Position numbers and translations under genes: made by a program. 64,000 nucleotides of DNA from JAZKIX01 sp040384645. GTDB lineage: Bacteria > Pseudomonadota > Gammaproteobacteria > Burkholderiales > Burkholderiaceae_D. Below, piece by piece: positions 1-9,762 of the stretch (its first letter is position 1; each line of letters begins with the position of its first letter). The notes beneath the pieces were generated by a model. It had not been told where the DNA came from. It saw nothing but the letters and a program-made list of their open reading frames with translations, and made no database searches. The stretch lies in contig JAZKIX010000041.1 of assembly GCA_040384645.1 (NCBI GenBank), forward strand, positions 1 to 64,000. Direction: 5' to 3'.

Positions 1-2064
1 CAGCGGCGCGGCAGTACGCTCAAATTATTGGCGGAATCGTTCCTCGCCCTCAGCGTGGTATTTGGCACGCTGGCGATCCCGTTTGCCTTTGACAATGGAC
101 GCTAGACTTCAGCCGCATGGGCGCTGGAAGGTGCGGGCATCGTCTGGGTCGGCTTGCGCCAGCGCCAGACCCTGGTCTGGGTCTTTGGCTTGCTGGTGCA
201 GGCGGGTGCATGGATTTCATTTATTGGCGCCGCCGCCGGGCTCGATTCGCAGGTTGCCGGGCAATCGAATCTGTGGCTCGGCTTCTTGATTCTGGCTGGC
301 ACTGCCTTCCTGATGGCGACCAATTTCCGCGGGCATGCTGCTGCGCCGGCTGAGTCGGGTCCGTTTGGCGGGCGCCGCAGTTTCAATCCGATAGCGGTGC
401 TGTTCCTGGCACTGGCGACGATCTGGTTCCTGGCCGGTGCCTGGGCTGAAATTTTCTTGCGTACCAGCGGCGCCCAGCAAGCTACCTTCATGGTGGCGAG
501 CGCCTTGCTGACGGCCATCGGCCTTGGTTTTATCGCGCGCCGCATGCAGTGGCAAATCGCGCGGTATTTTGCGGTGGTGGTGCAGGTGCTGGCGGGTGTG
601 ATCTTGCTCGGGCTGGCGCTGATCTCGCTTGATTGGCCAACGGATATCGGTGCCAGCGATTTGATGGATGGCCCCTTCCCCGGTGCATTCCTGATCGGCG
701 CCGGTGCATTTTTCAGCGGCCTGGTATTTCACCGTCAAGCCAGGATGGGGGCTGGCACCGGCGCTGTAGCTGCGCCGGGCGCTTTATTCCTGTCGCGTGC
801 CTTGTTGCTGTGGTCGGCTTTCTGGTGGTTCGTCGTGGTCTTGTATTCCTTGGCCGCGTGGCTGGTGACGCATTATCAAATCTATCGCGGACAAGAACTT
901 TTCTACGACGAAGCACAGTTTTGGCTAGCCTATAGCAGCGGCATCGCCTTGTCCGGGTTTGGTTTTGCCAAACTGGCACAACGTTTGCAGTGGCGCGGCC
1001 TGCGCTGGTCGGCATTGCCGAACTGGTTCGCGCTGGCGCTATCGACGCTGGTGTTGTTATTCCAAACATATTTGGAAAACGAGATGCCTGAGACCCAGGT
1101 CTGGGCTGCGTATCTGGCCTTGTGGCTGGCGGCAGAATGGCTAATGCGCTATTGGCCGCGTGCCGGCTGGCATTTGAACACCGCCTGGCTCAAAGTGCTG
1201 CATGTGATCCGCAGCGTCGGCCCGTGGTTGCTGCTGTGGCCGGTAGGGCGGTATTGGATTGCACTCTGGCTGCAGAGCGGGACAGTCGAGCAAGAACAAT
1301 TGCTAGCCGATGCCGGCTGGTTTACTTCCGGCAGTTGGGCCCAATACTTGCCGGTGTGGCTGATGATGGCGCTGGTGGGCTGGCTGATGCAACGCAGTCG
1401 CGCTGGCGGCTGGCCGGTGGCACCGCTGGCGCAGTGGTACCGGCGCCGGCTGGTCGTGCTGGCAGCATTGTGGTCGATTGTCCTGGTCGTGGTCTGGAAC
1501 TTGACGCAGAACGGCGCAATGGCACCATTGCCGTATTTGCCTTTGCTCAACCCGCTTGATCTCACCACCTGTTTTGCCATCTTGCTGGGGTTCGCGACCT
1601 ATCGCCTGCTGCTGGAATCGACCGATGGCAAGCCTGCCGTGCCGCCAGTCTGGGCTGCGCGACTGCCTTTTGTCGCCGGTCTGGCCGTCTACATCTGGTT
1701 CAATTTGGTGGTGCTGCGCACCGTGGCGCATTACTGGGGGGTTCCATATCAGTTCGATTCCTTGTACGCCTCGCAATTCGTGCAAGCGTTGATGTCACTG
1801 GTCTGGAGCGCTACCGCCCTGGTACTGATGCGGCGCGCCGTAACACGGGTTGCACGTCAGCAGTGGATGCTGGGCGCGGCTTTGCTGGGGTTGGTGGTGG
1901 CGAAATTATTCGTCGTCGACTTGTCCAACGTCGGTGGCATCGAGCGCATCGTGTCCTTCGTCGGCGTCGGCTTGCTGATGGTGGCGATAGGTTATCTGGC
2001 GCCGTATCCGGCGGAGGTGAAGAAGCCGGCGGCAGCGGATGATGAGCCGGTGGTGCAGCCTTAA
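1..2064 (+). pseudogene. DUF2339 multi-pass membrane protein, 5' end outside window, interrupted by in-frame TAG
   Basis: Frame 1 is open from the first base and encodes a very hydrophobic protein with about 15 membrane segments, typical of DUF2339 inner-membrane proteins of unknown function. The C-terminal family signature KLFVVDLSNVGGIERIVSF is present. An in-frame TAG at 103-105 falls where the family has Trp: it follows DNGR and precedes TSAAWALEGAG, so homology runs straight through the stop. A TGG to TAG change explains it, either as a true nonsense mutation or a base-call error. The next usable start (154) would leave about 636 residues. The DUF3999 gene follows, the usual partner of this family. 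Sure of the family, unsure whether the gene is dead. Confidence 0.8.
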
Positions 2065-2091
2065 ACAAGGATTTAAGGCATTTTTAGTGCG

Positions 2092-2168
2092 GAATATACT
2101 GCCATATGTATATTTTAAGACCCTTTAAATGCCTGCGGGAGAGTGGTTATTTTGACCTATACCCCCCA
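2092..2168 (+). repeat. 75-bp intergenic element, copy 1
   Basis: Copy 1 of a family of ten. It shows the 5' hairpin AATATAC...GTATATT, then AAGACCC, TTTAAA, CTGCGGG, TTATTTTG and the terminal TATACCCCCC. It sits between the end of DUF2339 and the REP-like palindromes upstream of DUF3999. Confidence 0.85.
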
Positions 2169-2195
2169 ATTTTTAATGAATAGTCGGTGTAGGGC

Positions 2196-2263
2196 CACGG
2201 CATGCCGTGCCTAACACAACCGCAGCCAGTTATTGAAAAAGTACTGGCACGGCATGCTGTGCC
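2196..2263. repeat. Pair of REP-like palindromes
   Basis: Two related palindromes lie about 35 bp apart: CACGGCATGCCGTG (2196-2209) and GGCACGGCATGCTGTGCC (2246-2263). They resemble dispersed extragenic palindromes and could form a larger stem by pairing with each other. They lie just upstream of the DUF3999 start. Confidence 0.6.
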
Positions 2264-2334
2264 CTTACGCAGCCATCGCCGCGGCATGATTGATCATACA
2301 AATCGCATCAAAAATTTTGACGGAGCCTTACCTG

Positions 2335-3780
2335 ATGTCCATTTTTAAATCCGCGACTAGTTTGGGATTTTTGCTCGCCAGTGTCACCCTCGCGCCATGC
2401 GCCGCTAACGCAGCCATGTCCGACAAGCTGCAAGATTATTCGCATGTCTTGCCGCTCTCGGTCAGCGGCAAGCAAGGCGTGGTTGGATTCCGCCTGCCGC
2501 AACCCGTGTATTTGCACGCCCGCTCGGCGGCGTTGAACGATTTGCGCGTGTTTGATGCCAGTGGTCAAATACTGCCGTTTGGCTTGTACGTGCCACCGGC
2601 GCAGGCGCATGTGCAGCGGCTGTCGGTGCCGGTCAAGGTATTCCCCATCAATGCCACCGAGACCGCCAATACGCAAACCGGCGACGCCATCGATCTTGAC
2701 ATCAAGACGGCGGGCGATGGCACCGTGGTATCGGTCAGGACCAAGGCCGCCACGAAAAGTGGCGTAGCAAGCCGGCTGGTAGGGCTAGTGCTCGATGTAC
2801 GGCAGGGTGGCCAAGCCGACTCTGCGCAACCGCCGCAATTCGATGCCCTGCGCTTTAGCCTGCCGCCTTCGACCCAATCGTATTCTGCGCAAGTCTGGCT
2901 GGAAGTGAGCGACGACCTCAAGCGTTGGAATACCGTCGGCGCGGCCGAGTTGAGCTGGCTGGTAAATAGCGATACGCAGTCGCTGGCCAACGACCGGCTG
3001 GAGTTCGAGCCGCGCAGCTTTCGCTATGCGCGCCTGACCTGGCGCAGCGGCGAACCATTACAGTTTCAGAGTGTGAATATTGAATCGGTATCGCAGGTTG
3101 CCGATGCGCCGGTACTGGAAAAATTACAGTTGCAAGCGAGTCCCGGCAAACAGGTAAATGACTTGGTGTATCGAGCGGCGGTCGCGATTCCGGTTGAAAA
3201 AATCGGCCTGCAATTTGCCGAAAAAAATATGGTCTTGCCAGCCGCGTTGGGCCAATATCGCGAACTGCCGAGCCGCCAGATCGGTCAGTCGAGTACCTGG
3301 GAATTCGAGCCATTTATCCAGGCTACTTTTTTCCAGATTACGCAAGAAGGACAGCAGCGCCGCTCTGGCGATCTGGCCGTCACGCCGACCCATGCCGCGC
3401 AGTGGGTTTTGCGTCCGCAAGCAGCCAGCGCCAATCCCGGCAAGCCCAGCCTGCAACTGACGTGGCAACCGGCGACCTTGATATTTTTAGCCAGCGGCAA
3501 ACCGCCGTATAGCCTGGCCTTTGGGCGCGATAAAGTGTCCTCGGCCACGCTCGATCTGGCACAAGTGGCACCCGGTTTCAGCGCCAGTGAATTAGGAAAA
3601 CTGGAGCAAGCCAGCGCCGGTGCGCTGCGAGTGCAACAAGCCAGCGCCACCCTCGAAAGCGATGCCGCCACCGCCAGCGCAGCGGCGCAACAGCGTTTGT
3701 GGATTTTGTGGGGCGTGTTGCTGCTGGGCGTGGCGGTGCTGGGGACGATGGCGTGGCGTTTGTTAAAGGCGATGAAGTAA
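2335..3780 (+). CDS. DUF3999 family exported/membrane-anchored protein
   Basis: A 481-aa protein with an N-terminal signal peptide (about residues 1-26, ending near AANAA), a long beta-rich periplasmic region and one C-terminal membrane helix (LWILWGVLLLGVAVLGTMAW). Length and layout match DUF3999, whose genes usually follow DUF2339, as here; the function is unknown. I chose ATG 2335 because GGAG at 2322-2325 sits nine bases upstream and the signal peptide starts there. The longer open frame from 2290 would add 15 residues that do not look like a signal sequence. The gene reads intact, unlike its partner upstream. Confidence 0.8.
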   Translation: MSIFKSATSLGFLLASVTLAPCAANAAMSDKLQDYSHVLPLSVSGKQGVVGFRLPQPVYLHARSAALNDLRVFDASGQILPFGLYVPPAQAHVQRLSVPVKVFPINATETANTQTGDAIDLDIKTAGDGTVVSVRTKAATKSGVASRLVGLVLDVRQGGQADSAQPPQFDALRFSLPPSTQSYSAQVWLEVSDDLKRWNTVGAAELSWLVNSDTQSLANDRLEFEPRSFRYARLTWRSGEPLQFQSVNIESVSQVADAPVLEKLQLQASPGKQVNDLVYRAAVAIPVEKIGLQFAEKNMVLPAALGQYRELPSRQIGQSSTWEFEPFIQATFFQITQEGQQRRSGDLAVTPTHAAQWVLRPQAASANPGKPSLQLTWQPATLIFLASGKPPYSLAFGRDKVSSATLDLAQVAPGFSASELGKLEQASAGALRVQQASATLESDAATASAAAQQRLWILWGVLLLGVAVLGTMAWRLLKAMK

Positions 3781-3826
3781 AGCGGATTGATGCCAAGCCA
3801 TCTGCAAAATCAATCATCGGAAATTG

Positions 3827-4264
3827 ATGAAAAAATCCTCACTATTTCTGTTTGCCGGCTTATTGCTGGTACCTGCCAGCTTGTTCGTATTTCACGGTCT
3901 GCCCTGTAGTGCAAAGATGACCATCAGCAACGTCAATAGGAGCCCTAAGGGGATGTCAATTTTTATGGTCGAGGAGCAGATGTGGGGCGGTCTTTTAACT
4001 TCAATGCGCATGTCGTTGAACGAGCCAATCGGGATGACTGCCAACCTGCGGGCGGTTGGCGAATATCGATTTAATTATTCCGACAATATTCGCAAGATCG
4101 CGATCCGCGCGGGTAACACCAAGGTATATGAAGGGCTGCCGATTGCCAGCCTCAAAGTAGGGCCGGGACCGATTGGCATCGATATCGAATCCCATGGCGA
4201 CGGTGATGTTTCGGTGGAAGCGATCGGACTATGTACAGCGGGAAGTTTGATCGAGAGTTTTTAA
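3827..4264 (+). CDS. Small exported protein of unknown function, paralogue A of a tandem pair
   Basis: A 145-aa protein with an N-terminal hydrophobic segment (residues 5-22) that could be a signal peptide or anchor, followed by a soluble domain. I do not recognise the family. Its centre (YRFNYSDNIRKI, then NTKVYEGLPIASLKVG) is repeated in the next gene as YRFRYSANVSKI and QTKVYEGLPIASFKLK, so the two are tandem duplicates. ATG 3827 is preferred over TTG 3824 in the same frame. The next gene starts only about 15 bases after the stop, so they are probably co-transcribed. Confidence 0.65.
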   Translation: MKKSSLFLFAGLLLVPASLFVFHGLPCSAKMTISNVNRSPKGMSIFMVEEQMWGGLLTSMRMSLNEPIGMTANLRAVGEYRFNYSDNIRKIAIRAGNTKVYEGLPIASLKVGPGPIGIDIESHGDGDVSVEAIGLCTAGSLIESF

Positions 4265-4278
4265 ATCCGGTATTTCAA

Positions 4279-4731
4279 ATGGGCGATGCAATGCAAATCA
4301 ACAAGCTTGGTCTGGTCTTTTTTGCCTGCATGTTTGGGTTGTCGGTCGTGCTGTATTTGGCGTGGGCGAAGAGCTGGGACTGTGGCTATAAACTCACCAT
4401 CGGCAGTATTGTCCGAACTGATAATGGCCTGAGTATTTCAAACACCCAGATCGAAACCCCTGGCGTCATCATGCCCGATGAAATATTTTCGCTTGGCGGC
4501 CCTGCATTTCAAACCAATGTGCGTGGAGACGGTAATTACCGCTTTCGTTACTCCGCCAACGTTAGCAAGATATCGCTCTGGTCGGGCCAAACCAAGGTAT
4601 ATGAGGGGCTGCCGATTGCCTCATTCAAGCTCAAGCGCGGTACGTTAGGCATTGAGCCAGTCGCAGCAGGTCCGGCAATGGTCGAGGCCCAATGCCGTTG
4701 CTCGGTTGGGCTTTTCATTGAAAACTTGTGA
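4279..4731 (+). CDS. Small exported protein of unknown function, paralogue B of a tandem pair
   Basis: A 150-aa protein with an N-terminal membrane segment (about residues 8-28) and a soluble domain homologous to the upstream gene. The match is strongest over residues 85-120 (GNYRFRYSANVSKI and TKVYEGLPIAS). At DNA level the stretch around 4593-4620 is nearly identical to 4117-4145, which suggests recent duplication or gene conversion in that block only. ATG 4279 was chosen to start near the hydrophobic segment; ATG 4291 is an equally good alternative, and neither has a strong ribosome site. Function unknown. Confidence 0.6.
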   Translation: MGDAMQINKLGLVFFACMFGLSVVLYLAWAKSWDCGYKLTIGSIVRTDNGLSISNTQIETPGVIMPDEIFSLGGPAFQTNVRGDGNYRFRYSANVSKISLWSGQTKVYEGLPIASFKLKRGTLGIEPVAAGPAMVEAQCRCSVGLFIENL

Positions 4732-4769
4732 AGCCGATTGCTCAATTTCCTTAATGTATATGGAGCTAT

Positions 4770-5339
4770 TCAACAAGCCGGAATCGCTTTCAACGACGTT
4801 TGCAAATGCGCCCCAAAGCCGCTGGAAAACGCAAAATTGGCACGATACGCAATATCATCGACTAGCCAGCGCCCCGCTTTCTTTTTGAGCATCAGGGTAT
4901 CGGTCCATTTAACCTTGTCTTTAGCATCGGCGTAGGTGAACTTGATAGCGACGGTGCGTTGTCCTGCTTGCACCCGGCTGGGCGTAGTCAGAAAGGCGGT
5001 AAAGCCTTCGAAACTGGAGGAAAATATATCGCCCTCGATCCAGGGCGGCACATTTTCTGGAAACAGCTTGGTGCAGCGCGCTTGCTCATTTAATGCCGCG
5101 TTTAATAAATCGTGCAATTGCGGGGTAATCAAGGGCGCGAGTTGGCTCAATTGGGATGGATTGGGAATGCCGGTCAGGCCATCTTTGCTTCGCATCAGTT
5201 GATAATTGCGGTAGAAATTGGCTGCTGCATCTTTCGCCGCATCGGTTGCCATGCTATGCGCGCTGCCGATTGGCAAGATGCTGGCGAGCAGAATCTGCGC
5301 AACTGTATTTCTTAATGTATTTTCTAATTTTATTGTCAT
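4770..5339 (-). CDS. Exported DUF3828-like protein
   Basis: A 189-aa protein with a signal-like N-terminus (TVAQILLASILPIGSAHS) and a periplasmic domain. The pattern of an FYRNYQLMRS helix, PSQLSQLAPLITPQLHDLL, then a strand ending AGRWLVDDIAYR resembles the DUF3828 / YbjP-type fold of small exported proteins. No catalytic motif is visible. The frame remains open up to 5390, but ATG 5339 gives the shorter and more normal signal peptide. The gene is monocistronic and convergent with the tandem pair upstream. Family assignment is moderate, function unknown. Confidence 0.6.
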   Translation of the reverse strand: MTIKLENTLRNTVAQILLASILPIGSAHSMATDAAKDAAANFYRNYQLMRSKDGLTGIPNPSQLSQLAPLITPQLHDLLNAALNEQARCTKLFPENVPPWIEGDIFSSSFEGFTAFLTTPSRVQAGQRTVAIKFTYADAKDKVKWTDTLMLKKKAGRWLVDDIAYRANFAFSSGFGAHLQTSLKAIPAC

Positions 5340-5390
5340 GATAGTGGTCGATATTTGGCAATTGTCAGCATGGATTGTTGTGTTCTGCAT

Positions 5391-5758
5391 TTTGCAAATG
5401 CGGGTTTAATCCGGTTGGCATCGCGTGTGCTTGATGATCTAGGCGGTCACTTCGGCGGCATTGCCAGTTTCACCGACGAATCAAGACCAAGCGCAATCGA
5501 GAGCATCTGCAAGCCTTCGCGTACCAGTCTTGGTCTTTTGCAATCAATATTTTTGTCATGCGGTTATTTATAGTGGTGCTTTAGTGGGTTAATTTAACGA
5601 GTGGTCGGGATGGCCGGATATTGCGTTTTTCATGAAGACGCACACTAACTCAGTGTGGGCCATAAATGATTTTCAAATTTATTAAAAGTCATGCTGGCAA
5701 TTAAGTGGGTTCGATTGCGAACAGGTCGCGAAAAAAGCCCAAAATTATCCTGAAACAA
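5391..5758. other. Gene-poor stretch
   Basis: No convincing coding sequence. It contains a 9-bp inverted repeat, AAGACCAAG (5483-5491) with CTTGGTCTT (5529-5537), around a 37-base loop of unknown meaning. Confidence 0.4.
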
Positions 5759-5833
5759 GGGGGTATAAGAACAAAAAATGCCTCTCTCGTTCACTTTTAT
5801 TGGGCTTAAAAATATACTGGCATGAGTATATTT
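5759..5833 (-). repeat. 75-bp intergenic element, copy 2
   Basis: On the minus strand it begins with a perfect 9-bp hairpin AAATATACT / AGTATATTT (loop CATGCC), then AAGCCC, AATAAA and the terminal TATACCCCC. The TGCGG block is degenerate here (GAACGAG). It is the best-preserved hairpin of the family with an AT arm. Confidence 0.85.
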
Positions 5834-5947
5834 CATATTTTTCACCTTTTTTACCCTGCCCTGTTGCCCTCGCACCAGTTGCATTCGATGAGTTGCCGGT
5901 ACAACGCAATTTAATCAATTCCTTTTCCACCAAACGCTGCCCATGTG

Positions 5948-6318
5948 TATGGAATCCCGTGTCGCCATCGTGATTCCTGCCTACTTGTTATGGCAGTGGG
6001 TCGATCAGCGTACTTTGGCATAGTGGGGTCTTGGCGATTGCACACTGGCGGCAGCGGGCTGGCTCTAGTCTGGTTTTATCGCAGGCGCAAGCGCTGGTCT
6101 AGAGTCTCGAACATGATGTTGCAATCGATTTGGTTCTGGCTGACTACCGGCAAGTAGAAAACTTTAATGGCGCTGAAGTGAATCGCGCCGTACCGGGCTT
6201 GATCAATACCGGCGACACCTCGCCTGAACGTATCGGCGAGTCCAGCGCAAGCGGCTTCACCTTGCTGCGCAAACCGATCAATCCTAAGCAATTATTGCAA
6301 TTGCTGCAGCAGGCGTGA
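5948..6318 (+). pseudogene. Decayed response-regulator receiver domain
   Basis: The stretch 6103-6318 encodes DLVLADYRQVENFNGAEV and, further on, LINTGDTSPERIGESSASGF and LLRKPINPKQLLQLLQQA. This is the C-terminal half of a receiver domain of the hybrid-kinase type (phospho-Asp in LADYR, Thr in ITGDT, Lys in KP). It ends with a natural TGA. An in-frame TAG at 6100-6102 breaks it, the part before it (SLVLSQAQALV) still fits the domain, and a shifted frame starting ESRVAIV near 5948 could be its first strand. Some residues are missing before GLINTGD. It is therefore a remnant, beside a histidine kinase that has no intact regulator. Confidence 0.65.
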
Positions 6319-6336
6319 GTGATGATGTCGATACTT

Positions 6337-8586
6337 TTACATCAATTGATCGGCGACTTGTTCCACGATAGGAATCGAAATCATCAAGTTCATTCCCTGT
6401 CCCGGATCGCTTTCAATCGTCAGCTCCCCGCCCAGGGCCGCGACCCTTTCCCTGATTCCTAGCAAACCGTAGGAATTACTCTTGCGCCGGTTGCCGATAA
6501 AGGTGCCGATGCCGTTGTCCGACACTTTCATACACAATTGCTTGCCATGCCGATGCAAGGTGATTTTTACTTGGGTCGCTTGTGAATGGCGGTGAATATT
6601 GGTTAGCGACTCTTGAAAAATCCTGAATAAAGCGGTCGCCATATCGTCGTCAATACGGATATCTTCCTCATCCATCGTCAATTTGCACGCGATTCCGCTA
6701 CGGCGCTCGAATTGCTCTACCTGCCAATCGAAAGCCGCACTCAATCCAAGATCCAGCACGCTGGGGCGCAGATCGTTGATGATGGCTCTCACGCGTTTGA
6801 TGGTGGCATCGATTTGCTCTAGCGCGTGACTGACCTTCCGATGCAATTTAGGATGGCTGGTGGCGGTGCGGGTATGCAGCATCGTGACATCTATCCGCAA
6901 CACCAACAAATGTTGTCCTAGATCATCATGGATTTCACGCGAGACGCGCTTGCGCTCGTTTTCCTTGATCGTTTCCTGATGCGCGGCCAAATCGCGCAGC
7001 AAGATCTGCGACTGTTTCAGTGCTTCTTCGACGGCCTTGCGTTCAGTGATGTCGATGGCAACCGCGATCAGATAACTGGGCTTACCGGCGGCATCGAACA
7101 CCGGCCTCTTGATGGTGTACATCTGGCGGTCTTGATTGAGGCTGGCACTCCAGGCAGAGTTTTCAAAAACCACAGGCTGGCGGCTGGCAAACACAGCTTG
7201 GTCGTCCTGTAAAATTTTCTCTAGTTGTGGTGGCGGTATGAACGAGCTGCGGTTAGTGCCGCGTACTTCCTTGAAGCTGATTCCCCATTGTTTTTGGCAT
7301 TCCTCGTTCATCAAAATAATGCGGCTTTCGAGATCTTTGATGAATACCATGATCGGCATCACGTCGATGATTTTCTGTAAGCGCTCTTCACTGGCGCCAA
7401 GTTCTGCTTTTGCTAACTGGAGCGCGCTTGCCTCCTCAGTCAGGCGTTGATTAATGCGCGCCAGTTCCAAAGTGCGTTGTTCGACCAGGATCTGGATGTC
7501 TTCGGTACGGCTGGCAAAAAAGCGTAAATAAGCAGCCGCCGCAACGCTTAATACGCAGCCGACCAACAAGATCAGCAAGGACAAAAGATGCTGGTCAGCG
7601 AATGACAAGGGTGAACTAGATACATCCATATGCCAAGGTGTGCCGGCCACATTAAAGGAGCGGGAATAGGCACTGAATCTTTCGCGAATTCCGAGCATCG
7701 GCATTAGCGTATCCCAAACAATATTGGACTTGGCTGCTACGCTTGGTGCAGCCTGTCCTTTGCGGAAAACCAGCCTTTCTTCATCAGCGTTGTCACTGGC
7801 ATATACGCTGATGTTGAAAGCAGGCAAGTCGAGCAATTCGGATGAGACTAGGATTGTTTCGAGTAATTTTTTACCGCTGAATACGGCCGTGGTATGCCCG
7901 ATGACAGAGCGAGATTCCAGCAGTTGACCGTCAGGGGCAGAATTGTTTTTATAGACTGGCATCAAGACGACAAAACCGCGTTGTGCTTTCGTTTGAATCA
8001 GGTTTTCATACAGGGGAGTTGCCGCAGGTAGGGAGGTCTCCTCGGCGCGACGTACCGCATCGACCTGTTCTTTGCGGGTTGATACATCAAATCCCAGCAC
8101 AATCGCGTTGCTATCCTGCGGCTCTATATATTCGATGACGCGGTAACGCTCGCGCTGGCCGGCTGGCACCAATACACCGTTGGCTACTTCCTTGATGTAA
8201 AAGCCCGGGAACAGCACGCTCATCCGGGCTTCATATGCTGGCCGCTCGGATGCCGAAACATAGCGATGAAAACTGAGCGCTTGCAGAGCCGGGGAGCGTG
8301 CCAGCAGTGGTTGCGTCAACGTATGAAACTGCTCGCGGCTCACAGGCCCAAAGGTATTGAAGGATTGATTGACGAACCGTAAGGTGTTGATGGTTTCATC
8401 AATGCCATCTTTGATCGCCGTCACACGGATGCTGGCTTGCCGCTCAAAGGTCATATCGATCCGGCTTTGCTCAAGACGACTGGTCGAGATAAATAATATG
8501 ACTGTGGCGACCAATCCGAGAAGCAGGACAAAAAAAGGCATGCTTGACGACAAAAACGAAAGACGGCGAGAAGGAGCTATAAGCAT
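6337..8586 (-). CDS. Orphan membrane sensor histidine kinase (CHASE-PAS-HisKA_3-HATPase)
   Basis: A 749-aa membrane kinase. It has TM1 at residues 16-36, a periplasmic CHASE-type sensor at about 60-255 (LSFHRYVSASERPAYE, then VLGFDVSTRKEQ), TM2 at 333-358, a linker helix, and a PAS domain at 402-516 ending DITERK. A HisKA_3 dimerisation domain follows with the phospho-acceptor His near 553 in SREIHDDLGQHL. The HATPase domain has its N box (ESLTNIHRHS) near 663 and its G box (DNGIG) near 690. This is the NarX/UhpB class. No LuxR-type regulator is adjacent; only a decayed receiver lies downstream. ATG 8586 has AGG five bases upstream; the frame stays open to 8718. Confidence 0.85.
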   Translation of the reverse strand: MLIAPSRRLSFLSSSMPFFVLLLGLVATVILFISTSRLEQSRIDMTFERQASIRVTAIKDGIDETINTLRFVNQSFNTFGPVSREQFHTLTQPLLARSPALQALSFHRYVSASERPAYEARMSVLFPGFYIKEVANGVLVPAGQRERYRVIEYIEPQDSNAIVLGFDVSTRKEQVDAVRRAEETSLPAATPLYENLIQTKAQRGFVVLMPVYKNNSAPDGQLLESRSVIGHTTAVFSGKKLLETILVSSELLDLPAFNISVYASDNADEERLVFRKGQAAPSVAAKSNIVWDTLMPMLGIRERFSAYSRSFNVAGTPWHMDVSSSPLSFADQHLLSLLILLVGCVLSVAAAAYLRFFASRTEDIQILVEQRTLELARINQRLTEEASALQLAKAELGASEERLQKIIDVMPIMVFIKDLESRIILMNEECQKQWGISFKEVRGTNRSSFIPPPQLEKILQDDQAVFASRQPVVFENSAWSASLNQDRQMYTIKRPVFDAAGKPSYLIAVAIDITERKAVEEALKQSQILLRDLAAHQETIKENERKRVSREIHDDLGQHLLVLRIDVTMLHTRTATSHPKLHRKVSHALEQIDATIKRVRAIINDLRPSVLDLGLSAAFDWQVEQFERRSGIACKLTMDEEDIRIDDDMATALFRIFQESLTNIHRHSQATQVKITLHRHGKQLCMKVSDNGIGTFIGNRRKSNSYGLLGIRERVAALGGELTIESDPGQGMNLMISIPIVEQVADQLM

Positions 8587-9054
8587 GTGCCTATTTGATT
8601 GACATAAATTTAAGTGAATTTCGATAGTAAACGAATATGCTCGATTGTTGAAAGCAGCTTCGTGTCGATTGAGCAATATTTTACGCGCGAAGATGCTACA
8701 AAGTGTAAGCGGTTCCACCTGCCTGTTTTATCAATGATCCCTCGTAGCCGGCATCGGTATCAATATCCGACGTACTTTGCGGATCTGCGTAGATTCTGTT
8801 TTCGCACCCCCGGATCCGTGCTTTATCTGCTGGTTTGACGGTATGTCGCAATCGATGTGCCAATCGGCAGATAGTTGGGTAGGGTGACACTGCGCCGGCT
8901 AAGTTCCCGCTAATGTCAAACAAGGCGGATATGGCAAACACATGAGGGATTTTCAATTTACATTCGGTTTGGCCTTGCGCCTGACGTAGCGTCATGAATT
9001 ATGCTGGTTTGTAGCTTAGCCAAAAATCACTTAGAGCCTATACAGGAGAACACG
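8587..9054. other. Intergenic region between divergent kinase and ABC operon
   Basis: 468 bp between two divergently transcribed units. It holds open frames (for example 8696-8995 on the minus strand) but none resembles a known protein or has a good ribosome site. It probably carries both promoters; I could not place them. Confidence 0.4.
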
Positions 9055-9762
9055 ATGCATCCAGTTATTTTGCGCGGCATAGGCAAAATTTATCGCCTTG
9101 GTTCGGTCGATGTGCCGGCACTGATCGATATTAATCTCGAAATCCGCCCCAACTGCTTTACCGTGATTTCCGGGCCTTCGGGTAGCGGTAAAACGACTTT
9201 ACTTAATTTAATCGGCTGCATCGATTTGCCGGATCAAGGCGAGTTGATCGTGGCCGGTCAGCATGTTCAAAAAATGAACGACGACGCCTTGTCGGATTTC
9301 CGCGCGCGCCATCTCGGCTTCATTTTTCAGAACTTCAATTTATTGCCCGTATTGAGCGCTTACGAAAATATCGAATATCCCTTGTTGTTGACCAAGATGC
9401 CAGCCACCCAGCGCCGGGAACGGGTATTAGCCTTGCTTGATGCAGTCGGCCTCAGCGACCGGGCGCAAAACCGCCCTGGCCAATTGTCCGGCGGCCAGCG
9501 CCAGCGTGTGGCGATTGCGCGTGCACTGGCACCTGCGCCTCAACTGGTGCTGGCCGATGAGCCGACCGCCAATCTCGATAGTCATACCGGCAGCGCCATT
9601 GTCGCGCTCATGCGCAAGATGCAACGCGATTTTCAAGTGTCGTTTGTTTTTTCGTCGCACGATCCTCAGGTGCAAGCAGAAGCCGACGACGCCATTTTTA
9701 TTCGTGACGGCCGCATCACCCATGTCGAACGCCGCAGTGCAATCCTGGAGTCTCAAACATGA
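9055..9762 (+). CDS. ABC transporter ATP-binding protein, LolD/MacB type
   Basis: A 235-aa ATPase with all motifs: Walker A GPSGSGKTT, Q-loop FIFQNFNLLP, signature LSGGQRQR, Walker B LVLADEPTANLD and the switch His in SSHDPQ. The FNLLP and DEPTANLD motifs are typical of the LolD/MacB/FtsE group, which drives FtsX-like permeases. ATG 9055 has AGGAG seven bases upstream. It overlaps the permease gene by ATGA, so the two are translationally coupled. It is the first gene of a four-gene envelope operon. The substrate is unknown; the LolA-like and outer-membrane partners suggest lipid or lipoprotein handling (inference). Confidence 0.9.
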   Translation: MHPVILRGIGKIYRLGSVDVPALIDINLEIRPNCFTVISGPSGSGKTTLLNLIGCIDLPDQGELIVAGQHVQKMNDDALSDFRARHLGFIFQNFNLLPVLSAYENIEYPLLLTKMPATQRRERVLALLDAVGLSDRAQNRPGQLSGGQRQRVAIARALAPAPQLVLADEPTANLDSHTGSAIVALMRKMQRDFQVSFVFSSHDPQVQAEADDAIFIRDGRITHVERRSAILESQT

